From Azonexus hydrophilus DSM 23864 (GTDB lineage Bacteria > Pseudomonadota > Gammaproteobacteria > Burkholderiales > Rhodocyclaceae), in NCBI RefSeq assembly GCF_000429605.1, contig NZ_KE386925.1:1-64000 (forward strand): a stretch of DNA of 64,000 bases. The letters run 5' to 3'. The translations under genes and the position numbers were made by a program. A model generated the notes under the pieces. It saw nothing but the letters and a program-made list of their open reading frames with translations, ran no database searches and was not told where the DNA came from. Below are positions 15,191-27,224 of this stretch, one piece after another. Numbering within the stretch: the first letter of the stretch is position 1; each line of letters opens with the position of its first letter.

Positions 15191-16645
15191 ATGACTGCCG
15201 ATTTGATTGCCGGACTCGATCCCGCTGCCGTGTGGCGCCATTTCGCCTTGCTCTGCGCGACACCGCGCGCCTCGAAGCAGGAGGCGGCACTGCGCGACAA
15301 ATTGCTGGCCTGGGCGCGGGCAAGGTCGCTGACTGCGCGGGTCGATGGTGCCGGCAACCTGATCCTGAAAAAGCCGGCGACGCCCGGTTGCGAAAATGCC
15401 CCGACCGTGGTCCTGCAGGCGCACCTGGACATGGTCTGCCAGAAGAATGCCGACAGCGATCACGATTTCTCCCGCGATGCGATCCAGCCGGTGCTGCGCG
15501 ATGGCTGGCTGATTGCGGAGAAGACGACGCTGGGCGCCGACAACGGCATCGGCGTGGCGCTGATCCTGGCCGCGCTGGAAGATCAAACGCTGCGCCACGG
15601 GCCGCTGGAAGCGTTGCTGACCATTGATGAGGAAGCCGGCATGGGCGGTGCCCGTGGTCTGGCGCCGGGCTTGCTCGATGCGTCGCTGATGCTCAACCTG
15701 GATACCGAGGCCTGGGGCGAGTTCTATCTTGGCTGTGCTGGCGGGCTCGATGTCGATGTGCGCCGCGACGGTGAGTCCGAACCGCTGCCGGCCGGCTGGA
15801 CGGTGCGCCGGATCGCGTTGAATGGCCTGCGCGGCGGGCATTCCGGCGTCGATATCCACGAGGAACGTGGCAACGCGATCAAGCTGCTGGTCGGCGTGCT
15901 GCACGACCTGGCCGGCGTCATGCCTTACCGGCTGGTGTCGCTGCATGGTGGCTCGGCGCGCAACGCCCTGCCGCGCGAGGCCTTCGCCGTGCTGGCGCTG
16001 CCCGAAGCCGACGGCCTGGAGGCCTGGCTGGCGCAGCAGCAGGCGGCGTTGCGCGAACTGCTGCGCGGTGTGGACGACGGCATTGCCCTGAGCGCGCAAG
16101 CGGCGACGGCGGATGCGGTCATGGCCGGCGCCGAGCAATTCACCTGGCTGGCGTCGCTGCATGCCGCGCCGCATGGCGTGAAGCGTTTCAGCCGGCAGGT
16201 GGCTGGCGTCGTCGAAACCTCGAACAACCTCGGTATCGTCGAACTGACACCGGACGCCGGCTACGCCAATTTCATGGTCCGCTCGCTGGTCGACCGCGCG
16301 GCCGATGCGCTGGCCGACGAGATTGTCAGCCTGTTTGCGCTGTCCGGCACCGCTGCCGAAAAATCCGGCCAGTACCCGGGCTGGCAGCCGAACCCGGATT
16401 CGGCCCTGCTGCAAACCTGCCAGGCGGTGTTCAAGCGCGATTTCGGTGGTGATTCGACAGTCCAGGTGATCCACGCCGGCCTTGAGTGCGGGCTGATCGG
16501 CGCCCAATACCCGGGCCTCGACATCGTTTCCTTCGGCCCGACCATCCACGGCGCGCACGCCCCCGGCGAGCGGGTCGAGGTGGCCACGGTGGAACGCTGC
16601 TGGCGCCTGCTGCGGGCGATCCTGGGCGAGATCAGCGGCGGCTGA
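15191..16645 (+). CDS. pepD: Beta-Ala-His / cytosol nonspecific dipeptidase (M20 family, PepD)
   Basis: 484 residues, matching the usual PepD length of about 485. It is a zinc aminoacyl-histidine dipeptidase of peptidase family M20C, working in the cytoplasm on dipeptides and some tripeptides. Evidence: LQAHLDMVCQK (metal His and catalytic Asp, about residue 78), LGADNGIGVAL (metal Asp), LLTIDEEAGMGGA (catalytic and metal Glu pair), LNLDTEAWGEFYLG, and the lid-domain GGHSGVDIHEERGNAIK. The near-terminal FGPTIHGAHAPGERV carries the last metal-binding His. Start ATG 15191. Its 3' end overlaps the convergent hemerythrin-LuxR gene by 14 bases, so the two messages are partly complementary. Confidence 0.95.
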   Translation: MTADLIAGLDPAAVWRHFALLCATPRASKQEAALRDKLLAWARARSLTARVDGAGNLILKKPATPGCENAPTVVLQAHLDMVCQKNADSDHDFSRDAIQPVLRDGWLIAEKTTLGADNGIGVALILAALEDQTLRHGPLEALLTIDEEAGMGGARGLAPGLLDASLMLNLDTEAWGEFYLGCAGGLDVDVRRDGESEPLPAGWTVRRIALNGLRGGHSGVDIHEERGNAIKLLVGVLHDLAGVMPYRLVSLHGGSARNALPREAFAVLALPEADGLEAWLAQQQAALRELLRGVDDGIALSAQAATADAVMAGAEQFTWLASLHAAPHGVKRFSRQVAGVVETSNNLGIVELTPDAGYANFMVRSLVDRAADALADEIVSLFALSGTAAEKSGQYPGWQPNPDSALLQTCQAVFKRDFGGDSTVQVIHAGLECGLIGAQYPGLDIVSFGPTIHGAHAPGERVEVATVERCWRLLRAILGEISGG

Positions 16646-17441
16646 GTGGCGCTTTCCGCTGCTTGTCGTTGGCCTGACGCAGGATGTCGGTCTTCTGCAG
16701 CAATTCGACGACCGAGCTGACTTCGAATTTCTGGAAGATCACGCTGCGGTGGGTTTTGACGGTGTTGACGGAAATGCCCAGTTCTTCGGCAATCTCGGCA
16801 TTCTTGCGGCCGTTGACGACCAGCCAGAAGACCTTGCGCTGGGATGCGGTCAGCGATTCGAAGCGGCCGACGATTTCGACGCGCTGACGTTGCGTCGCGG
16901 CAGCTTCAGCGCGCGATCCGGTGGTCGGGCGATTGGGAAAGACGTGCTGATCGAGCATGACCACCAGCTCGGCGTCGAAATCGATTTCCGGTGCTTCGGT
17001 CTTGCCCAGACGAACGAGGCGATTGTCGAACAGCGATGAGTGATTGCCCAGCCATTCACCAGTGAGCTTCTGCAGGAACAGGCTGGCTTCGTAAGGCGGT
17101 TCGCTTTGCACCTGCAAGGCCAGCCGCTTCAGTTGCCGGGCAATGCCTTCATGGGCCGCCTTGTGCGCCTTGATGTGGGCCTGGCACACCGGGGTGTCGG
17201 GCAGCAGCTCCATCATCTTTTCTTCGTAGGTTGCGTGGCCGATCAGGAAGGCGCCCAGTTCCCCGGTCAGGCTGGCCAGGCTGTTGCCGCATTCGGTTTG
17301 GCGGCCAGGCGGGCAATGGGCGCAAACCGGCTGTGACAGCGGCGTGCTTTCACTGCAGAAACTGGCGAGCTGCTCGACCATGTTCTCGAGGATGCTGTGT
17401 TGCTGATCGATTTCTGCATTGCCCGTATGGTGGATGCCCAT
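16632..17441 (-). CDS. Hemerythrin-LuxR fusion transcriptional regulator
   Basis: 269 residues from ATG 17441. Residues 1-145 are a bacteriohemerythrin-like four-helix domain with the di-iron ligand pattern H15, H69-x3-E73, H93-x3-H97 and H134-x4-D139. An insert between the first two helices carries four cysteines (C29, C40, C43, C51; core CAHCPPGRQTEC), plus C86 further on. Residues 195-260 are a LuxR/NarL-type helix-turn-helix (LTASQRKVFWLVVNGRKNAE, GISVNTVKTHRSV). It probably senses oxygen, nitric oxide or redox state at a di-iron centre, or redox of the cysteines, and binds DNA. It is divergent from a GAF-HD-GYP gene, and the near-palindromic sites in the gap are natural operator candidates. 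Upstream reading-frame extension past 17441 covers the operator region and is not credible. Confidence 0.88.
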   Translation of the reverse strand: MGIHHTGNAEIDQQHSILENMVEQLASFCSESTPLSQPVCAHCPPGRQTECGNSLASLTGELGAFLIGHATYEEKMMELLPDTPVCQAHIKAHKAAHEGIARQLKRLALQVQSEPPYEASLFLQKLTGEWLGNHSSLFDNRLVRLGKTEAPEIDFDAELVVMLDQHVFPNRPTTGSRAEAAATQRQRVEIVGRFESLTASQRKVFWLVVNGRKNAEIAEELGISVNTVKTHRSVIFQKFEVSSVVELLQKTDILRQANDKQRKAPLSRR

Positions 17442-17510
17442 GGTGCTTTTCTTTTTCTCGGTCCTGGTTGTGTAAGCGATTGAATTATATATTTTTACGG
17501 CTTCGTGAAT

Positions 17511-17528
17511 ATCACCCCACGGGGTGAT
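17511..17528. promoter_or_regulatory. Operator-like palindrome ATCACCCC-N2-GGGGTGAT
   Basis: Two perfect 8-base arms around AC lie in the 137-base gap between the hemerythrin-LuxR regulator and the GAF-HD-GYP gene. A degenerate second copy follows about two helical turns away. The symmetry and position fit a dimeric LuxR-type regulator binding site; the binding protein is inferred. Confidence 0.6.
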
Positions 17529-17530
17529 GA

Positions 17531-17549
17531 CTCGCCCCTGGGGGGTGAT
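17531..17549. promoter_or_regulatory. Second, degenerate copy of the operator-like site
   Basis: CTCGCCCC-TGG-GGGGTGAT keeps the right arm exactly and 6 of 8 bases of the left arm, with a 3-base spacer. Its centre is about 21 bases from that of the first site, so both would face the same side of the helix. It lies about 30 bases before the HD-GYP start, where a bound protein could block or activate transcription. Confidence 0.45.
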
Positions 17550-17578
17550 TACAGTGGAGGCATCTAGCGGAGGTGCCC

Positions 17579-18787
17579 ATGAAAAAGAATTCGGTGTGCG
17601 AACATCAGGATCTGTTGAACCGGCTGAACGAGAAACTGACGATGTCGGAGAAGATCGGCTTCCTGCATCGCGTGTTGCGGCAGCGTTGCGAATTCGTTCA
17701 TCGCATCGGGATCGCGGTCTACGATCCGCAGGACGACATGTTGCAGACATTCGCCCACAGCACGGAGGGCGAGAATCCGCTGGGCAATTACCAATGCCGT
17801 TTGCGGGATGCGAAATCCCTGTACCGCATTTCGCTCGATGGCAAACCCCGGGTCATCAACGACATGTCCGTGTTTGCGCGAAGCCGGAAAACCCATGCAC
17901 GCAAACTGGAGACCCACGGCTACCAGGCAAGCTATACGGTGCCGATTTACCAGAACGCCCAGCTGGGCGGCTTCGTCTTCTTCAACTCCCGCCAGGCCGG
18001 GGTGTTTGACGAGTCGTCATTGCCGTATCTGGACATGATCGCCCGCCTGGTTTCCCTGCTGGTCAACATGGAATTGAAGCAGGTGCAGGTGCTGCTGGGG
18101 GCTTTGCGGACGGCAACCTGCTTTTCCGGGCACAAGGACCCGGAAACCGGGGCGCATCTGGCACGTATGGCGAGATTCTCCCGATTGATCGCCAATGCGG
18201 TGGCCCGGGATTATCGTCTGGACGATGAATTCGTCGAGGCGGTGTTCTGGTTTGCGCCGATGCACGACATCGGCAAGATCGCCATTCCCGATGAAATCCT
18301 GCGCAAGCCCGGCAAGCTGACCGCGGGCGAGATGGCGGTCATGAAGACGCATACGACCAAGGGACGGGAAATGATCGAATCCATGCTCGGCAACTTCGGC
18401 CTTGAGGAATTCGGCTATGCCGACCTCGTCTGCCATATTGCCGAGTGTCACCACGAGAACTATGACGGTAGCGGTTACCCCTATGGTCTGATCGGCGAGG
18501 ATATTCCGATTGAAGCGCGCATCGTGGCCGTGGCCGACGTGTTCGACGCCTTGACCTCCAGGCGCTCGTACAAGGAAGCCTGGTCGAACGAGGAGGCATT
18601 CGCCGTATTGCGCAAGATGGCGACCTGGAAGCTTGATCCGCGCTGCGTCGAAGCCCTGATCGCTTGTCGCGAGGAAATCGTCGACATCCAGGCGGCTTTC
18701 CGCGACGAGCACGAGCAAGCAGTGAAGTATGTCGATTCGCCGGTTTTTTCGGCGTTCCGGTTTTCCTGCAATCTGCAGCCGGCGTAA
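17579..18787 (+). CDS. GAF domain HD-GYP phosphodiesterase
   Basis: 402 residues. The ATG at 17579 is chosen over the GTG at 17573 because GGAGG (17569-17573) then has proper spacing. Residues about 25-175 form a GAF-like sensor domain (RIGIAVYDPQDDMLQTFAHS ... YTVPIYQNAQLGGFVFFNS). An HD-GYP domain follows, with the metal-binding HD in MHDIGKIAIPDEIL (about 228) and DGSGYPYGL (about 295). It should degrade c-di-GMP to GMP in the cytoplasm. The DPETGAHLARMARFSRLIA helix is typical of the family. The gene is divergent from the hemerythrin-LuxR regulator, which may link oxygen or nitric oxide sensing to c-di-GMP breakdown. It ends 3 bases from the convergent spermidine-synthase-like gene. Confidence 0.92.
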   Translation: MKKNSVCEHQDLLNRLNEKLTMSEKIGFLHRVLRQRCEFVHRIGIAVYDPQDDMLQTFAHSTEGENPLGNYQCRLRDAKSLYRISLDGKPRVINDMSVFARSRKTHARKLETHGYQASYTVPIYQNAQLGGFVFFNSRQAGVFDESSLPYLDMIARLVSLLVNMELKQVQVLLGALRTATCFSGHKDPETGAHLARMARFSRLIANAVARDYRLDDEFVEAVFWFAPMHDIGKIAIPDEILRKPGKLTAGEMAVMKTHTTKGREMIESMLGNFGLEEFGYADLVCHIAECHHENYDGSGYPYGLIGEDIPIEARIVAVADVFDALTSRRSYKEAWSNEEAFAVLRKMATWKLDPRCVEALIACREEIVDIQAAFRDEHEQAVKYVDSPVFSAFRFSCNLQPA

Positions 18788-18790
18788 GCT

Positions 18791-19657
18791 TCAGCGCCCG
18801 CGGATCGCCTCGCGCCGGGCAAAGCCGAGCTTGGACGAGCGTTCCATCTTCTGCGCGAAGGCCGGGAAGTCGAGGCCGAGGCGGGCGCGCAATTCCTTGG
18901 CATGGTTGTGCAGCCAGCGCCAGCGCGGTTCGAAGTACTTTTCCTTGAACGCGTAGAGGATGTGGTTGCCGTCGTCGGGCACCGAAATGACGATCACCTG
19001 GTCGTCGAAGACGTGCATCGCCTCGCCGATCAGCCCGGCGTAACTTTCCTTGTCGCCGGCCAGGTTGACCACCAGCACGCCGTTGCCGGAGAGCTTGGTG
19101 TAAGCGTTCTCGAAGAACTGGCGGTTGGCCAGCGCCGGGGCGAAGCCGGTGCGGTCGAAGGCATCGACCAGCAGCGCGTCGATGCCTTGTTCGGTGTGCT
19201 CGATGAAGGCGGCGCCGTCGCCTTCGATGATCTGCAGGCGTTCATCGTCGGGAGGGACGAAGAAGGCATCGCGCAGCGCGATCACGTCGGGGTCGAGCTC
19301 AACGGCGGTGATGTGGACGCCGGGCAGGCGGCGGTGGCAGAACTTGACGATCGAGCCGCCGCCCAGGCCGATCAAGGCGATGCGCTTGGGACGCGGATGG
19401 AAGAGCAGGAAGCCCATCATTTTCTGCGTGTAGCGCAGCGCCAGATCGTGCGGCGCTTTGAGCGCCATCTCGCTCTGCATCAGGCGGACGTTGAAGTAGA
19501 GGTAGCGCGACTTGCCGTCGTCGATGACGAAGGGCTTGGGGTAGCTTTCGTCGAGCAACTGGGCGCGCAATTCGCCGGCCCGCGCCCAGGCCGGTTCAAG
19601 CATCATGACCGTGCCGGTCTCGATCTCGAACGGGCTGGGGAGTTCGTAGAGTTTCAA
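18791..19657 (-). CDS. Spermidine synthase-like SAM/polyamine methyltransferase-fold protein
   Basis: 288 residues if read from TTG 19657, the only candidate start between the upstream stop (in frame at 19667) and ATG 19606, which would give 271 residues. The core has the spermidine synthase Rossmann fold: IALIGLGGGSIVKFCHRRLP (about 95), ITAVELDPDVIAL, LQIIEGDGAAFIEH and IDALLVDAFDRTGFAP. It lacks the classic full N-terminal beta domain of SpeE and belongs to the short class found in many Betaproteobacteria, often annotated as spermine/spermidine synthase without proof. Aminopropyl transfer is therefore only likely. It follows prmB closely on the same strand, and its end nearly touches the HD-GYP gene. 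Confidence 0.8.
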   Translation of the reverse strand: MKLYELPSPFEIETGTVMMLEPAWARAGELRAQLLDESYPKPFVIDDGKSRYLYFNVRLMQSEMALKAPHDLALRYTQKMMGFLLFHPRPKRIALIGLGGGSIVKFCHRRLPGVHITAVELDPDVIALRDAFFVPPDDERLQIIEGDGAAFIEHTEQGIDALLVDAFDRTGFAPALANRQFFENAYTKLSGNGVLVVNLAGDKESYAGLIGEAMHVFDDQVIVISVPDDGNHILYAFKEKYFEPRWRWLHNHAKELRARLGLDFPAFAQKMERSSKLGFARREAIRGR

Positions 19658-19666
19658 GCCTGCGTC

Positions 19667-22877
<3,211 letters not shown>

Positions 22878-22901
22878 GGCAAGACCTTCGCGGAGAGGGG
22901 T

Positions 22902-23717
22902 TTAGGCGCGCAGCAGTTCGTTGATGCTGGTCTTCGAGCGGGTTTGCGCGTCGACCTTCTTGACGATGATGGCGGCGTAGAGGCTGTACTTGCCGCCGTC
23001 CTTGGGCAGCGAGCCGGAGATGACGACCGAGCCCGGGGGGATCTTGCCGTAAGTGATTTCGCCGGTTTCGCGGTCGTAGATCGGGGTGCTCTGGCCGATG
23101 TACACGCCCATCGAGATCACCGAGTTCTCGCCGACGACGACGCCTTCGACGACTTCCGAACGAGCGCCGATGAAGCAGTTGTCTTCGATGATCACCGGGC
23201 CGGCCTGGATCGGCTCAAGCACGCCGCCGATGCCAACGCCGCCGGAGAGGTGTACGTTCTTGCCGATCTGCGCGCAGGAACCGACGGTGGCCCAGGTGTC
23301 GACCATGGTGCCTTCATCGACGTAGGCGCCGATGTTCACGTAGGACGGCATGAGCACCGCGTTCTTGGCGATGAAGGCGCCCTTGCGCGCGAATGCGCCC
23401 GGCACGACGCGGAAGCCGCCGGCCTTGAACTGTTCTTCGGTCCAGCCCTGGAACTTGGTGTCGACCTTGTCGTAGAAGTTGATGTCGCCGGCCTTCTGGA
23501 CGCGGTTGTCGCGGGTGCGGAAGGACAGCAGCACGGCCTTCTTGGCCCACTGGTTGACGATCCATTCGCCATTGACCTTCTCGGCGATGCGCAGCTTGCC
23601 GGCATCCAGGTCGGCGATCACCGATTCGATGATCTTGATCGCGTCGGCGGATTGGGTCGTCAGTTCGGTGCGCTTTTCCCAGAGTTCGTCGATGGTGGCT
23701 TGCAGCGGATGGCTCAT
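22902..23717 (-). CDS. dapD: 2,3,4,5-tetrahydropyridine-2,6-dicarboxylate N-succinyltransferase
   Basis: 271 residues, the usual length (274 in E. coli). It transfers a succinyl group to tetrahydrodipicolinate in the lysine/diaminopimelate pathway. It acts as a trimer with a left-handed beta helix. Evidence: hexapeptide repeats from [20 protein letters not shown] through [20 protein letters not shown], the family loop [20 protein letters not shown], and the C-terminal [20 protein letters not shown]. Start ATG 23717 with a GAGAGAG purine run upstream; an earlier in-frame start at 23735 has no advantage. dapC lies 14 bases upstream on the same strand. Confidence 0.97.
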   Translation of the reverse strand: MSHPLQATIDELWEKRTELTTQSADAIKIIESVIADLDAGKLRIAEKVNGEWIVNQWAKKAVLLSFRTRDNRVQKAGDINFYDKVDTKFQGWTEEQFKAGGFRVVPGAFARKGAFIAKNAVLMPSYVNIGAYVDEGTMVDTWATVGSCAQIGKNVHLSGGVGIGGVLEPIQAGPVIIEDNCFIGARSEVVEGVVVGENSVISMGVYIGQSTPIYDRETGEITYGKIPPGSVVISGSLPKDGGKYSLYAAIIVKKVDAQTRSKTSINELLRA

Positions 23718-23731
23718 GTGTTTTTTCTCTC

Positions 23732-24925
23732 TCAAAGTTGTTGGGTGAATTCACGGATGCGGCGGCTGGCTTCCAGGCATTCGTCGAGCCCGGCGACCAG
23801 TGCGATGCGGATGAAATTGGCGCCCGGGTTGACGCCCTGCGATTCGCGGGCGAGGAAGCTGCCGGGCAAGGCCACGACATTATAGTGTTCGAGCAGCCCA
23901 CGGGCGAACTCGGTATCGGCGATGGGGGTCTTCGCCCACAGGTAGAAGCTGGCGTCGGGCATGCCGGTGCCGAGCACTTCGCTGATCAGCGGCGTGCAGG
24001 TGGCGAACTTCTCGCGGTACTGGTTGCGGTTGTCGAGCACGTGCGCCTCGTCGTTCCAGGCGGCAACCGAGGCGGCCTGGATCGGGGGGGGCATGGCGCA
24101 GCCGTGGTAGGTGCGGTAGAGCAGGAATTTCTTCAGGATCTGCGCGTCGCCGGCGACGAAGCCCGAGCGCATGCCCGGTACGTTGGAGCGCTTCGACAGG
24201 CTGGAGAACATCACCAGGCGGTCAAAGCTGCGGCCGAGCAGCTTGGCGGCCTGCAGGCCACCGATCGGCGGGTTGGCTTCGTCGAAGTAGATTTCCGAGT
24301 AACACTCGTCGGAGGCGATGATGAAGCCGTATTTGTCGGACAGTTCAAACAGCGTCTTCCAGTCGGCCAGCGACAGCACCTTGCCGGTCGGGTTGCCCGG
24401 CGAGCAGACGTAGAACAGTTGCACGCGCGCCCATTCGGCGTCGGAGAGCTGGCCGTAGTCGAAGGCGAAGCCGTTGTCCGGCAGGTTGTTGAGGAAGCGC
24501 GGCTCGGCGCCGGCCAGGTAGGCCGCGCCTTCGTATATCTGGTAGAACGGGTTGGGGCTGACGACGATGGGCGTGCCGCCGGCCCGGGTCGGGTCAATCA
24601 CCGTCTGGGCGAAGGAGAACAGTGCTTCGCGCGAACCGTTGACCGGCAGGATTTCGCTTTCCGGATCAACCTCGATGCCGTAACGACGGTTGCACCAGTC
24701 ATAGATCGCGTGTCGCAGCGCCGGAATGCCCTGGGTCGTCGGGTAGTTCGCCAAGCCGAGCAGGTTGGCGTGCAGCGCGTCCATGATGAACTGCGGCGTC
24801 GCGTGTTGCGGCTCGCCGATGGACAGTTTGATTTCCTTGTACTGCGGGTTCGGGGTGACACCGGCGAACAGTGCGCGCAGCTTTTCGAAGGGGTAGGGCT
24901 GGAGTTGGGCGAGATGGGGATTCAC
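23732..24925 (-). CDS. dapC: Succinyldiaminopimelate transaminase
   Basis: 397 residues from the GTG at 24925 ([20 protein letters not shown] matches the usual start of DapC proteins); an upstream in-frame ATG at 25066 would overlap the HD-GYP gene. It is a PLP-dependent class I/II aminotransferase: [29 protein letters not shown], the cofactor-site [39 protein letters not shown], the Schiff-base lysine in [16 protein letters not shown] (about residue 245), and FIRIALV near the end with the substrate-carboxylate arginine. It converts N-succinyl-2-amino-6-ketopimelate to N-succinyl-diaminopimelate. It heads a dapC-dapD-pilU-dapE-prmB run, so the lysine genes are grouped. Confidence 0.93.
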   Translation of the reverse strand: MNPHLAQLQPYPFEKLRALFAGVTPNPQYKEIKLSIGEPQHATPQFIMDALHANLLGLANYPTTQGIPALRHAIYDWCNRRYGIEVDPESEILPVNGSREALFSFAQTVIDPTRAGGTPIVVSPNPFYQIYEGAAYLAGAEPRFLNNLPDNGFAFDYGQLSDAEWARVQLFYVCSPGNPTGKVLSLADWKTLFELSDKYGFIIASDECYSEIYFDEANPPIGGLQAAKLLGRSFDRLVMFSSLSKRSNVPGMRSGFVAGDAQILKKFLLYRTYHGCAMPPPIQAASVAAWNDEAHVLDNRNQYREKFATCTPLISEVLGTGMPDASFYLWAKTPIADTEFARGLLEHYNVVALPGSFLARESQGVNPGANFIRIALVAGLDECLEASRRIREFTQQL

Positions 24926-25011
24926 AGGAGAATTGCTGCACGGTCCAAAAACGCAATTATCACCGAAATCCGCCAGACAGTGAGGGCGTGTTGCCCGCAG
25001 TGGGGTGTCTG

Positions 25012-26124
25012 TCAAAGCTGCAGTGTGGGGATCGGCAAGTTGGTTTCCCTGTGCAGTCGATGCCACTCGGGTGATACCTCGGTAAAGAACTGCATGCCGG
25101 CATCGACCACCGTCGAGTCGTAAATCTTTCCACGGCCGCGCTGCAATTCTTCGATCGCTTCGTGCAAGGCGTGCCCGGGTCGATAGGGGCGATGTGAAAT
25201 GATCGCGTCAAAGACGTCGGCAACGGCAACGATCCGGGCCTCCAGGCAGATTTCCTCGGCATGCAGTCCCAACGGGTAACCACTGCCATCAAGCCGCTCA
25301 TGGTGTTGCTGGACGATATCGGCGATCGGCCAGGGAAAATCGATGCCGCGCAGGATTTCGTAGCCAGTCTGGGCGTGCTGGCGAATGATGGAAAACTCCG
25401 GTTCGCTGAGCACGCCGGGGCGGTTGAGGATTTCGGCGGGTACCGATATCTTGCCGATGTCATGGATGCTGGCGCCCAGGTGCAGGCCGAATCGGCGTTC
25501 TTCGCTCAGCCCCATGATGCGGCCGATTTCACCGGCGAGAGCGGCAACCTGACGCTGATGGCCGGCGGTGTATGGATCGCGTTTCTCGATGGCCAGAGCA
25601 ATTGATTCAACAGTGCTGGCGAACGATCCGGCAACCCGCAAGGCCTGCATGCGAGTCCGCTCCTCGGCCTGCTTGAGCGCTGTGATGTTCTCATGCGAAA
25701 CCACGGCGCGGATCCGGTATCCAGGGGCAAATGGCGTTACCGTCAGCAGGAACCAGCGCTGTTCGTGCGGGGCATGGCAGGGATATTCGAGCTGAAAACG
25801 CGTCGCGCTTCCGTCGAGGACGCTGCGCAGTCCTTCGAGGACAGCCCTGGCAATTCTGTTGTCTTCGGAGGCGGCCGGATTTTCTGCCTGGGCAGCCAGC
25901 GGTGCGAGCAGTTCCAGGTAATTGCAACCCAGCCCGTAGTTCGGAAGATGGCAGCCATTGCTATCGTAGAAGTGCCGCCAAGCCAGATTGACCGCAAGGA
26001 TTTCTCCGTCGCCATCAATTAATGCAACATGTGCGGTCAGTGCATCAATGACCGAACTGGAATCCGCAGATAGGGCGTTCATGCTGTTCACCGGGCCGTG
26101 GGCCGGTTGATTATTGTTATTCAT
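25012..26124 (-). CDS. PAS domain HD-GYP phosphodiesterase
   Basis: 370 residues from ATG 26124. Residues about 22-155 are a PAS sensor (VIDALTAHVALIDGDGEILA ... VVSHENITALKQAEE). The HD-GYP domain follows (about 170-350), with TAGHQRQVAALAGEIG, the metal-binding HD at 221-222 (HDIGKISVPAEIL), QQHHERLDGSGYPLGL (GYP at 282-284) and EARIVAVADVFDAI. It should hydrolyse c-di-GMP, with activity set by whatever the PAS domain senses. No transmembrane segment is seen, so it is cytoplasmic. It is 86 bases upstream of dapC on the same strand but looks like its own unit. Two short arms of an inverted repeat (26135-26161) lie just ahead of its start. Confidence 0.92.
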   Translation of the reverse strand: MNNNNQPAHGPVNSMNALSADSSSVIDALTAHVALIDGDGEILAVNLAWRHFYDSNGCHLPNYGLGCNYLELLAPLAAQAENPAASEDNRIARAVLEGLRSVLDGSATRFQLEYPCHAPHEQRWFLLTVTPFAPGYRIRAVVSHENITALKQAEERTRMQALRVAGSFASTVESIALAIEKRDPYTAGHQRQVAALAGEIGRIMGLSEERRFGLHLGASIHDIGKISVPAEILNRPGVLSEPEFSIIRQHAQTGYEILRGIDFPWPIADIVQQHHERLDGSGYPLGLHAEEICLEARIVAVADVFDAIISHRPYRPGHALHEAIEELQRGRGKIYDSTVVDAGMQFFTEVSPEWHRLHRETNLPIPTLQL

Positions 26125-26134
26125 GATGCTACTA

Positions 26135-26161
26135 CCAAAGTAATATATTTAATAGCTTTGG
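26135..26161. repeat. Interrupted inverted repeat upstream of the PAS-HD-GYP gene
   Basis: CCAAAG (26135-26140) and CTTTGG (26156-26161) flank 15 bases of pure A/T-rich DNA, 11 bases before the gene's start on the minus strand. The layout could be a regulator site over the -10 region. No known motif is recognised. Confidence 0.3.
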
Positions 26162-26269
26162 CGGATTTTTCTACTTGTACTGGCGTATGCCTGAGCAGAA
26201 GTTGGTTTTGCGTATGGCGTGCCACTTGCTTAGTGCGAGCATCACCATTGCATGTTGCGGAGTTGGCCC

Positions 26270-27130
26270 ATGTTTTCGATTTCACGTGTTCAGGGGAGTG
26301 CCGAGTTGTTTCGCAGCCAGGCTGCGCAGCGTACAGCGACGGCCGGGCCGGCGGCGGTGTCGGCTACGAACGCTACCGACAGCGTAAGCATTTCATCGGC
26401 AGCCCGCGAAGCATTGAAAAGCGAGGCAGCGGCAAAAACGACCGGCATACCGTTGCCGCAGGCGGTCACCGAGTGGTTCACCAAGGATTTCCCGGCGGAT
26501 GTGATCGATGAGGCCATGAGTCGCCTGGCGGCGAACAAGGCCCAGGGCGCTTTGGGCGGAGAAGGGCCGCTGGGATTGCCGCTGTTGCCGGAGAATCAGG
26601 CCTTGCTGGACGGCTTTCGCGAGGAAATGCGCAGCCTGTCCGCCGATGGGCATGCCAACATGAACACCGAACAGTCAGCCCGTTTCAATTTGCTGATGAA
26701 TCTGAGCATGCGAGTGCAGATGCTGGGCTGGAAATCGCCGATGAGCGAAGCCGATGTACAGCGGGAGTTCGACATCAGCAACGCGATGGCCCGCCTGGGT
26801 CGCGAAAATCCCGATTTGCTGCCGGCGACCGAGTCCGTGGCAGCGGACGAGACCAAGTTCATCGACGTCAACGTGGAGTCGGTATCGGCTGTCTGGCGGG
26901 AACGCTGGGCGGCATCCGGTCTGGAAATGCCGGAAGTCACCGTCTCCCCGCAGCGTTCCTGGTGGCTGACGATGGCCACGGCAGCGGGGTTCGACGAAGG
27001 CGAATTCATGACGGCGGTGCGTGGTCTCGGTCAGCGTCTGTCCGGGCATGAACTGACCCGGGGCGTCGAAAATCTCATTTCCGAACGTTACGGAGAGAAG
27101 TTGGCAGCAGAAGAAGCGACCGATTCCTGA
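26270..27130 (+). CDS. Hypothetical protein
   Basis: 286 residues. ATG 26270 is chosen because GGAG lies 7 bases upstream; ATG 26252 is the alternative. No family is recognised. The N-terminus has the low-complexity stretch ATAGPAAVSATNATDSVSIS, followed by a SISSAAREALKSEAAAKTT segment similar in style to the disordered N-termini of flagellar and surface regulatory proteins. The rest is predicted soluble and mostly helical, with conserved-looking Trp residues (AVTEWFTKDF, MLGWKSP, AVWRERWAAS, SWWLTMATAAGFDEGEF). There is no signal peptide or membrane helix. It stands alone between the divergent PAS-HD-GYP gene and smc. Coding character is good: GC-rich third positions, clean start and a single long frame. 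Confidence 0.7.
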   Translation: MFSISRVQGSAELFRSQAAQRTATAGPAAVSATNATDSVSISSAAREALKSEAAAKTTGIPLPQAVTEWFTKDFPADVIDEAMSRLAANKAQGALGGEGPLGLPLLPENQALLDGFREEMRSLSADGHANMNTEQSARFNLLMNLSMRVQMLGWKSPMSEADVQREFDISNAMARLGRENPDLLPATESVAADETKFIDVNVESVSAVWRERWAASGLEMPEVTVSPQRSWWLTMATAAGFDEGEFMTAVRGLGQRLSGHELTRGVENLISERYGEKLAAEEATDS

Positions 27131-27224
27131 AAACCGGGCAGGCGGCAGGCAAGGGCCAGCGCGGCGACGATGCTATCATACGGCCCCCAATGTGGCGGGC
27201 ATGTCGTCCCGCCTGTGACCGCGC

